This document shows positions 58,030 to 64,000 of a stretch of 64,000 nucleotides of DNA, piece after piece. This DNA is from Novosphingobium sp. IK01 (GTDB lineage Bacteria; Pseudomonadota; Alphaproteobacteria; Sphingomonadales; Sphingomonadaceae), in the NCBI RefSeq assembly GCF_033242265.1, contig NZ_BTFW01000001.1, positions 868,001 through 932,000 of the forward strand, in the 5' to 3' direction. Position 1 is the stretch's first letter. Each line of letters begins with the position of its first letter. The position numbers and the translations under genes were made by a program. The notes beneath the pieces were generated by a model, which was not told where the DNA came from, searched no databases, and saw nothing but the letters and a program-made list of their open reading frames with translations.

Positions 58030-58911
58030 ATGACCCCGACGATGAATGAAACGCCCGAACCCGCGAACCCCGCGGTCGAAACATCTGCGGCCCCCGCGCC
58101 CGGCAAGCCGGCGCAGGGCACCCGCAAGCCCCGGAAGGAAGACAGCTTCCCGGTCTTCGTGATCAAGCTGGTGCTGATCGTGGCCATCTTCCGCAGCTTC
58201 TTCTTCTCGCCGTTCAACATTCCCTCGGAATCCATGCTGCCGAGGCTGGAGGATGGCGACTATCTGCTCGCGGCCAAGTGGCCCTATGGCTTCTCGCGCT
58301 ATTCGCTGCCCTACAGCCTGCCGTTGCTGCCCGCCAAGCGCATCTTCGCCGGGCAGCCCGAGCGGGGCGACGTGGTGATCTTCAAGGCCCCTCCGGGCAA
58401 TGATGTCGACTATATCAAGCGGGTGATCGGCCTTCCGGGCGATACCGTGCAGATGATCGGCGGCGTGCTGCACCTCAACGGCAAGACCGTGCCCAAGGTC
58501 AAGATCGAGGACTTCGTGATCCCCGTCTCGGCCAATACCGACTGCATCTCGCCCGACTTCGCCGTGACCGAAGCCGACGGCAAGCAGACCTGCCACTATC
58601 CGCAGTTCCGCGAAACGCTGCCCAGCGGCAAGAGCTACAACGTGCTCGACCTCGGCTATCGCCCGCAGGACGATACGCCCCCGGTGGTCGTGCCCGAAGG
58701 CAAGCTGTTCCTGATGGGCGACAACCGCGACAACTCGATGGACAGCCGTTTCCCGGCCGTCGAAGGCGGCGGCATCGGCCTTGTCCCGCAGGACAACCTC
58801 GTGGGCCGCGCGACGATCGTGATGTGGTCGACCGACGGTTCGGCCAACTGGTTCCTGCCCTGGACCTGGTTCACGGCACTGCGCTGGAAGCGTATCGGGG
58901 GGATGTTCTGA
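58030..58911 (+). CDS. lepB: Signal peptidase I
   Basis: Protein of about 293 residues. It removes signal peptides at the outer face of the inner membrane. One transmembrane helix (about 41-58) precedes catalytic Ser68 (IPSESMLP); the general base Lys130 is in DYIKRVIGLPGD, and box E is GDNRDNSMDSR. A 60-residue insertion (about 150-205) with two Cys is typical of sphingomonads. Starts at 58030 and 58042 are both possible because neither has a clear ribosome site. The stop overlaps the probable rnc start. Confidence 0.95.
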   Translation: MTPTMNETPEPANPAVETSAAPAPGKPAQGTRKPRKEDSFPVFVIKLVLIVAIFRSFFFSPFNIPSESMLPRLEDGDYLLAAKWPYGFSRYSLPYSLPLLPAKRIFAGQPERGDVVIFKAPPGNDVDYIKRVIGLPGDTVQMIGGVLHLNGKTVPKVKIEDFVIPVSANTDCISPDFAVTEADGKQTCHYPQFRETLPSGKSYNVLDLGYRPQDDTPPVVVPEGKLFLMGDNRDNSMDSRFPAVEGGGIGLVPQDNLVGRATIVMWSTDGSANWFLPWTWFTALRWKRIGGMF

Positions 58912-59585
58912 GCACGCCCCTCACCCCCGAAACCGCCGCGTTCCTCGCCCAGTTGACCGGTTTTCCGGTCAAGCAGGGCGCGCTCTGGCACGAGGCCCTG
59001 ACCCACGGTTCGATGGGCGAGGCGCGCGATTACCAGCGCCTCGAATTCCTCGGCGACCGCGTGCTGGGCCTGGCCGTGGCCGACTGGCTCCATGGCTTGA
59101 GCGATGCGGCCGAAGGCAAGCTTTCGCAGCGCCTCAACGCGCTCGTCAGCCGCGAGACCTGCGCCGATGTCGCGCGCGCGCTGGGCGTTCCGGCCCACAT
59201 TCGCCTGGGCAAGCAGGCCCGCGACGATGGCGGCGCAGACAGCGACAACATCCTGGGCGACGTGATGGAGGCGCTGATCGGCGCGCTGTTCCTCGAACGC
59301 GGCTTTCCCGCCGCGCGCGATTTCATCCGCAAGGCCTGGGACAAGCCGATGCGCGCAGGCGCCGGGCAGCGCAAGCACCCCAAGGCCGCGCTTCAGGAAT
59401 GGGCGGCGGGCAATCGCCGCAAGCCGCCGGTCTATGCCCTGATCGACCGCTCCGGCCCCGACCATGCCGCCACGTTCACCGTGCAAGTGAGCGTCAACGG
59501 CGTGGGCGAGACGCAGGCCCGCGGATCGAGCAAGCAGGAAGCCGAGACCGCCGCCGCGCGCGATTTCCTCAAGCAGTTCGCCTGA
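58908..59585 (+). CDS. rnc: Ribonuclease III
   Basis: Protein of 225 residues. It cuts double-stranded RNA in rRNA and mRNA processing. The signature RLEFLGDRVLGLAVADWL contains the catalytic acidic residues, with further Asp/Glu in ILGDVMEALIGALFLE; the dsRNA-binding domain runs from about 150 (HPKAALQEWAAGN) to the end. A CTG at 58908 forms CTGA with the lepB stop and has GGGGGG five to ten nt upstream. It gives the usual length; a GTG at 58824 would overlap lepB by 88 nt. Confidence 0.94.
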   Translation: MSTPLTPETAAFLAQLTGFPVKQGALWHEALTHGSMGEARDYQRLEFLGDRVLGLAVADWLHGLSDAAEGKLSQRLNALVSRETCADVARALGVPAHIRLGKQARDDGGADSDNILGDVMEALIGALFLERGFPAARDFIRKAWDKPMRAGAGQRKHPKAALQEWAAGNRRKPPVYALIDRSGPDHAATFTVQVSVNGVGETQARGSSKQEAETAAARDFLKQFA

Positions 59586-59667
59586 GCCCTCCGGGCCCGG
59601 CATTTTCGCCATTTTTTGCAAAAGCCCCCGGCTTGCCGAAGGGCGCCATCAGGTTCATCTTTCTTTC

Positions 59668-60642
59668 ATGACAGACTCCACCCCAAATACCCCCGAAACC
59701 AGCATGCCCGATACCTGCGGCCCCGATACCTGCGGCCCCGATACCTGCGGCCCCGATACCTGCGGCCTGGTTGCCGTGATCGGCGCGCCCAATGCGGGCA
59801 AGTCCACGCTGGTCAACGCGCTGGTCGGCCAGAAGGTCGCCATCGTCTCGGCCAAGGCCCAGACCACCCGCGCGCGCCTGATGGGCATCGCCCTCGAAGG
59901 GCGCGCCCAGATCATTCTGGCCGATACCCCCGGCCTGTTCGAACCGCGCCGCCGCCTGGACCGCGCAATGGTCAGCGCCGCCTGGGAAGGCGCGCAGGAA
60001 GCCGACGCGATCCTGCTGGTGGTCGATGCACGCAAGAAGAAGCGCGAATACCTCGAACCGATCCTCGCCTCGCTGGCCGAGCGCAAGGAGCGCAAGTTCC
60101 TCGTGCTCAACAAGGTCGACGCCACGCCCAAGGAACCCCTGCTGGTCATGGCCGAGGAACTGAGCGCGCAAGGCCAGTTCGACGAAGTGTTCTTCGTCTC
60201 GGCGCTGACCGGCGACGGCGTGCCCGAATTGAAGACGCGCCTTGCCGCCCTGATGCCCGAAGGCCCGTGGCACTATCCCGAAGATCAGGTGTCCGACGCC
60301 TCGGAACGCCTGCTCGCCGCCGAGATCACCCGCGAGCAGATCTACCGCCAGCTTCACGACGAACTGCCCTATGACAGCGCGGTGCGCCCGGAAAGCTACC
60401 AGTACCGCAAGGACGGCTCGGTCGAAATCCACCAGCAAATCGTGATCGCGCGCGACAGCCAGCGCGGGATCGTGCTGGGCAAGGCCGGCTCGAAGCTGAA
60501 GGCCATCGGCGAAGCCTCGCGCAAGGAACTGGCCGAACTGCTGGGGATCAAGGTCCACCTCTTCCTCCATGTGAAGGTCGAGGAAAACTGGGCCGAGAGC
60601 CGCGAAATCTATGAAGAAATCGGGCTCGACTGGGTGAAGTAA
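59668..60642 (+). CDS. era: GTPase Era
   Basis: Protein of 324 residues. It assists 30S subunit assembly. G1 GAPNAGKST, G3 DTPG, G4 NKVD, G5 VSALTG, and the C-terminal KH domain with GIVLGKAGSKLKAIGEASRK. The N-terminus carries about 34 residues not found in E. coli Era, including four copies of Pro-Asp-Thr-Cys-Gly. It follows rnc by 82 bp, the classical lepB-rnc-era order. Confidence 0.96.
   Translation: MTDSTPNTPETSMPDTCGPDTCGPDTCGPDTCGLVAVIGAPNAGKSTLVNALVGQKVAIVSAKAQTTRARLMGIALEGRAQIILADTPGLFEPRRRLDRAMVSAAWEGAQEADAILLVVDARKKKREYLEPILASLAERKERKFLVLNKVDATPKEPLLVMAEELSAQGQFDEVFFVSALTGDGVPELKTRLAALMPEGPWHYPEDQVSDASERLLAAEITREQIYRQLHDELPYDSAVRPESYQYRKDGSVEIHQQIVIARDSQRGIVLGKAGSKLKAIGEASRKELAELLGIKVHLFLHVKVEENWAESREIYEEIGLDWVK
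59707..59766 (+). repeat. Four perfect tandem copies of a 15-bp unit in the era gene
   Basis: The unit CCCGATACCTGCGGC is repeated four times without a mismatch, in frame, and encodes PDTCG each time. It places four Cys at 5-residue intervals directly before the G1 loop. Confidence 0.95.
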
Positions 60643-60649
60643 GCCGCCG

Positions 60650-60977
60650 CCCCTCCGTCGGGCCTTGCGGCCCGCCACCTCCCCGCCAAGCGGGGAGGAT
60701 GCTTTCCGATCCTCCCCACACCGTGGGGAGGGGGACCGCGCGGAACGCGGGGTGAAGGGGATCTGCGCTGCGCCCTCAAAACCCCTCCGTCAGGCCTTGC
60801 GGCCTGCCACCTCCCCGCCAAGCGGGGAGGATCGGCGCGGATGAGGCTTCCCGATCCTCTCCACACCTTGGGGAGGGGGACCGCCCGGAACGCGGGGTGG
60901 AGGGGAACTGCGCTGCGCTTTCAAAACCCCTCCGTCAGGCCTTGCGGCCTGCCACCTCCCCGCCGAGCGGGGAGGAT
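60650..60977. repeat. Array of GC-rich palindromic repeats between era and topA
   Basis: Three direct copies of a unit of about 50 bp (at about 60651, 60781 and 60927; core CTTGCGGCCTGCCACCTCCC and CCAAGCGGGGAGGAT) alternate with two inverted-type units (about 60705-60760 and 60854-60905; core GGGGAGGGGGACCG and GGAACGCGGGGTG). The period is roughly 130-147 bp. They are presumably REP/BIME-like elements and fill the 342-bp gap; no gene is present. Confidence 0.85.
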
Positions 60978-60984
60978 CAGGGTT

Positions 60985-63594
60985 TCAGGCCTCTGCCTTC
61001 TTGGCGGGGGCTTTTTTCTTGGGTGCGGCGGCTTTCTTGGCCGGAGCCTTCTTGGCTGCCGGTTCCTTCTTGGCAGCAGCGTCCTTCTTGGGTGCCGCCT
61101 TCTTGGCCGGGGCCTTCTTCTTGCCCTTGGCCGGGCCCTTGGCGGCGCGTTCGTCGATCAGGGTGATCGCTTCCTGCTCGGTCAGGGTTTCGGGCTGCTT
61201 GTCGCGCGGGAGCGTGGCATTGGTGGTGCCGTCGGTCACATAAGGACCATAGCGCCCGGCCATGAGCTTGATTTCGCCGCCCGACGTCGGGTGCACACCA
61301 AAGGTCTTGAGCGGTTCGGCGGCGGTGCGCGCGCCGCGACGCCCTGCCCCGCTGGCCGCTTCCGCCAGCAGCACGACCGCCGCGTTCATACCCGTCTCGA
61401 AGACCTCGGCGGTCGACTTGAGCCGTGCATACTTGCCGTCATGAGCCAGATAGGGACCATAGCGCCCGATCGAGGCGGTGATCATGTTGCCCGTTTCCGG
61501 ATGCGGCCCCAGTTCGCGCGGCAGATGCAGCAACTTGAGCGCCCATTCCAGATCGAGTTCGGGAATGTCCTTGGGGATCGAGGCGCGCTTGGCCTCCTTG
61601 CCCTCGCCAAGCTGGATATAGGGCCCGAAACGGCCCGTGCGGCGGGTGACCTCAAGGTCCGTCGCCGGATCCTTGCCCAGCGGGGTATCGTCGCCACCCT
61701 CGCCTTCCGCGCCGCCGGGCTGGGCGAACTTGCGGGTGAACTTGCACTCGGGATAGTTCGAGCAGGCGATGAATGCGCCATAGCGGCCACCGCGCAGCGA
61801 CAGGCGGCCTTCGCCGCACTTGGGGCATTCGCGCGGATCGTGGCCATCGGCGCGCGGGGGGAACAGGTAGTCCCCCAGAAACACGTCGAGTTCGGCGGTC
61901 ACCTCGCTCGGCTTCTTCTCCATGACCTCGTCGGCCTTGGGCTTGAAGTCGCGCCAGAATTCGGCAAGCACCTGCTTCCACGCGGCGCGGCCACCCGACA
62001 CGTCGTCGAGTTCGTCTTCCATGCCCGCCGTGAATTCATAGGCGACATAGCGGTCGAAGAAGCGTTCGAGGAAGGCGGTGAGCATGCGCCCGCTTTCCTC
62101 GGCAAAGAAGCGGTTCTTCTCGGTACGCACATAGGCGCGATCTTTCAGAACCTGAAGCGTTGCCGCATACGTCGAAGGGCGCCCGATGCCCAGTTCCTCC
62201 AGCCGCTTGACGAGGCTGGCTTCCGAATAGCGCGGCGGCGGCTGGGTGAAGTGCTGCGTGGCGTCGACGCCCTGCTTGGCCGGGCAATCGCCCTTGTTGA
62301 GCATGGGCAGGAGGTTGGCGTCCTCGTCGTCGCCATCGGCCTTCTGGTCGCGGCCTTCTTCATAGACGGCCAGAAAGCCGGGGAACTTCACGACCTGGCC
62401 CGTCGCGCGCAAGTCGTGCTGGCCGGTGCCTTCGCGCAGGGTCACGGTCGTGCGCTCGATGGCCGCCGAAGCCATCTGGCTGGCCAGCGCGCGCTTCCAG
62501 ACAAGATCATAGAGCCGCGCCTCGTCGCCGCTGCCATAATGGTCGCGGGTAAAGTCGGTCGGGCGGATCGCTTCGTGGGCTTCCTGCGCGTTCTTGGCCT
62601 TGGTTTCGTAGACGCGCGGCTTTTCGGGCAGGAAGTGGCCGTTGTAGCGGTCGGAAATGGCGCGGCGTGCGGCATCGATGGCGCTCGGGTCCATCTGCAC
62701 GCCGTCGGTACGCATGTAGGTGATCGCGCCTGCTTCGTAGAGCGTCTGGGCCACGCGCATCGTGTGGCTGGCCGAAAAGCCCAGCTTGCGCGCGGCTTCC
62801 TGTTGCAGGGTCGAGGTGGTGAACGGGGGCGAGGGATTGCGGCGCGTGGGGCGCACGTCGACATCCTCGACGCGGAACGTGCCCGCCTCGACGACAGCCT
62901 TGGCGCGCATCGCCACGCCTTCCTCGCCCAGCGACAGGCGGTCGAGCTTCTGGCCCTCGAACTTGACGAGGCGCGCGACGAACGGCGTGCCATCGTGCTC
63001 CATGCGCGCGGCAACCGACCAGTATTCCTGCGCCTTGAACGTCTCGATCTCGCGCTCGCGCTCGACAATCAGGCGCAGCGCGACAGACTGCACGCGGCCC
63101 GCCGACTTGGCGCCGGGCAGCTTGCGCCAGAGCACCGGCGAGAGCGTGAAACCGAACAGGTAGTCGAGCGCACGGCGCGCCAGATAGGCGTCGATCAGGT
63201 CCTGATCCAGCTCGCGCGGGGCGGCCATGGCAGTCGTGACCGCCTGCTTGGTGATCGCGTTGAACGTCACCCGGCTGACCGCCTTGGGCAGCGCGCGGCG
63301 CTTGGACAGCAGTTCGCGCACATGCCATGAAATCGCCTCGCCCTCGCGATCAGGGTCAGTCGCGAGGATCAGGCTGTCGGCTTCCTTGGCGGCGTCGGCA
63401 ATGGCCTTCACGCGCGACTGCTTGTCGCCATAAAGCTCCCAGTCCATGGCGAAATCCTCGTCCGGGCGGACCGAGCCGTCCTTGACCGGAAGGTCGCGGA
63501 CATGGCCATAGGATGCCAGAACCTTGTAGCCGGGGCCCAGGTACTTCTCGATGGTCTTGGCCTTGGCCGGGGATTCTACGATGACAAGCTTCAT
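60985..63594 (-). CDS. topA: DNA topoisomerase I
   Basis: Protein of 869 residues. It relaxes negative supercoils. Toprim domain MKLVIVESPAKAKTIEKYLG with ATDPDREGEAISWH, the active-site Tyr293 in AITYMRTDGVQ, and one clear C-terminal zinc finger (ECPKCGEGRL...CSNYPEC). Further repeats with GRYGPY/GRFGPY follow. The last 55 residues are Lys/Ala/Pro-rich, resembling a histone H1 tail, common in high-GC bacteria. It lies downstream of dprA on the same strand. Confidence 0.96.
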   Translation of the reverse strand: MKLVIVESPAKAKTIEKYLGPGYKVLASYGHVRDLPVKDGSVRPDEDFAMDWELYGDKQSRVKAIADAAKEADSLILATDPDREGEAISWHVRELLSKRRALPKAVSRVTFNAITKQAVTTAMAAPRELDQDLIDAYLARRALDYLFGFTLSPVLWRKLPGAKSAGRVQSVALRLIVEREREIETFKAQEYWSVAARMEHDGTPFVARLVKFEGQKLDRLSLGEEGVAMRAKAVVEAGTFRVEDVDVRPTRRNPSPPFTTSTLQQEAARKLGFSASHTMRVAQTLYEAGAITYMRTDGVQMDPSAIDAARRAISDRYNGHFLPEKPRVYETKAKNAQEAHEAIRPTDFTRDHYGSGDEARLYDLVWKRALASQMASAAIERTTVTLREGTGQHDLRATGQVVKFPGFLAVYEEGRDQKADGDDEDANLLPMLNKGDCPAKQGVDATQHFTQPPPRYSEASLVKRLEELGIGRPSTYAATLQVLKDRAYVRTEKNRFFAEESGRMLTAFLERFFDRYVAYEFTAGMEDELDDVSGGRAAWKQVLAEFWRDFKPKADEVMEKKPSEVTAELDVFLGDYLFPPRADGHDPRECPKCGEGRLSLRGGRYGAFIACSNYPECKFTRKFAQPGGAEGEGGDDTPLGKDPATDLEVTRRTGRFGPYIQLGEGKEAKRASIPKDIPELDLEWALKLLHLPRELGPHPETGNMITASIGRYGPYLAHDGKYARLKSTAEVFETGMNAAVVLLAEAASGAGRRGARTAAEPLKTFGVHPTSGGEIKLMAGRYGPYVTDGTTNATLPRDKQPETLTEQEAITLIDERAAKGPAKGKKKAPAKKAAPKKDAAAKKEPAAKKAPAKKAAAPKKKAPAKKAEA

Positions 63595-63723
63595 GGCGAG
63601 GGTCGAAATGTCCTTACGCGTATACGTGCGTGTGAGGGTGACGAAGGGAAGACCACCCCGTCAAGAGGCGAGTCGGACGCATCACCGTGCCACACGCGTG
63701 TCCCCCTGAACGAATGTGCGCGA

Positions 63724-64000
63724 TCAGCCAAGCGATACCCGCCCCCCGGCATGACGGATCAGCCGCCCGGCCAGTTCGAGTTCGAGCAGGGCGAGTTGCA
63801 CCGCGCCCGGCGAAGCCCCGCTCTGGCGCACGAGTTCATCGACCGCAATCGGCGCCACGCCGAGCAGGGGCTCGATGTCCGCCGGGCCTTCATCGGTGGG
63901 CGGCACGAAGACCGGGGACAGGCCGTGGGCCGGTTCGCGGAAAGTCGAGCGCGGGGTGCCGGTGAAACTTTCGATCAGTTCGATCACGTCGGAAGGGGTC
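63724..64000 (-). CDS. dprA: DNA-processing protein DprA, C-terminal part (partial)
   Basis: The coding frame enters from the right window edge. The visible end contains [17 protein letters not shown], a Pro-rich linker, and a winged-helix domain ([20 protein letters not shown] to [10 protein letters not shown]) like the DprA C-terminal DML1-like domain. DprA loads RecA on incoming single-stranded DNA during transformation. The gene order dprA-topA is common in alphaproteobacteria and supports the call. The Rossmann core is outside the window. Confidence 0.8.
   Translation of the reverse strand, partial: TPSDVIELIESFTGTPRSTFREPAHGLSPVFVPPTDEGPADIEPLLGVAPIAVDELVRQSGASPGAVQLALLELELAGRLIRHAGGRVSLG

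Noticed and set aside
58824..58907. GTG at 58824 as the start of rnc
   Set aside because: It needs an 88-nt overlap with lepB, the added residues are not RNase III-like, and the CTG at 58908 has a strong ribosome site.

Overview
The window looks like chromosomal DNA of a GC-rich alphaproteobacterium of the order Sphingomonadales, most like Novosphingobium or a close relative. The reasons are the E1-beta subunit of pyruvate dehydrogenase with a fused lipoyl domain, a zwf-pgl-edd-glk Entner-Doudoroff operon resembling that of Zymomonas, a CcrM-type GANTC methylase, a crtY-crtI-crtB carotenoid operon, a TonB-dependent sugar receptor, and split gcvPA/gcvPB genes. No rRNA, CRISPR array, prophage or insertion sequence was seen. 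The assignment is by gene content and protein resemblance recalled from known families, not by a database search. LAYOUT: 1-3.5 kb holds pdhA-pdhB followed by a squalene/phytoene-synthase-like gene and a truncated membrane protein, all on the minus strand. 3.9-4.3 kb has three identical tRNA-Arg(ACG) genes. 4.4-5.9 kb has a Nudix hydrolase, two Flp pilins and a cluster of palindromic repeats. 5.9-12.3 kb has accA, an operon of two unknown genes plus xerD, aroK-aroB, and csaA. 12.4-17.3 kb is the glucose operon zwf-pgl-edd-glk. 17.6-25.1 kb is a sucrose island: ROK fructokinase, TonB receptor, LacI regulator, GH68 sucrase and MFS transporter. 25.3-28.9 kb has an OmpR-type regulator, an HNH protein, the Tad secretion ATPase and small envelope proteins. 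28.9-33.7 kb is the glycine cleavage operon behind a tandem glycine riboswitch. 33.8-38.3 kb has a dGTPase, a racemase, a lipoprotein and thiC behind a TPP riboswitch. 38.4-41.4 kb has transhydrogenase pntB-pntAb-pntAa with a tiny aa3-oxidase subunit IV. 41.6-46.3 kb has an NtrC-like regulator, folP, ccrM and rnhB. 46.5-50.4 kb has a HAD phosphatase, dapD and small envelope proteins. 50.6-54.8 kb is crtY-crtI-LOG-crtB. 54.9-64 kb has gor, pgi, lepB-rnc-era, a repeat array, topA and the end of dprA. HOW IT WORKS TOGETHER: sucrose can cross the outer membrane through the TonB receptor and the inner membrane through the MFS carrier, and is then split by the GH68 enzyme. Fructokinase, Pgi, Zwf, Pgl and Edd (plus Glk for glucose) feed both halves into the Entner-Doudoroff route, and pyruvate dehydrogenase completes the path to acetyl-CoA. 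A shared 14-bp operator (TGCA-N6-TGCA) in front of the zwf operon, the fructokinase, the receptor/regulator pair and the transporter suggests that the LacI protein controls the whole route. OTHER MAIN SIGNALS: nine GANTC sites and a long hairpin in front of ccrM; two genes (rnc and crtB) that appear to start with CTG overlapping the previous stop codon; a four-fold Cys-containing repeat at the N-terminus of Era; an NtrC-like protein with a degenerate AAA+ domain; and a 166-bp MITE-like palindrome directly after a pilin gene.
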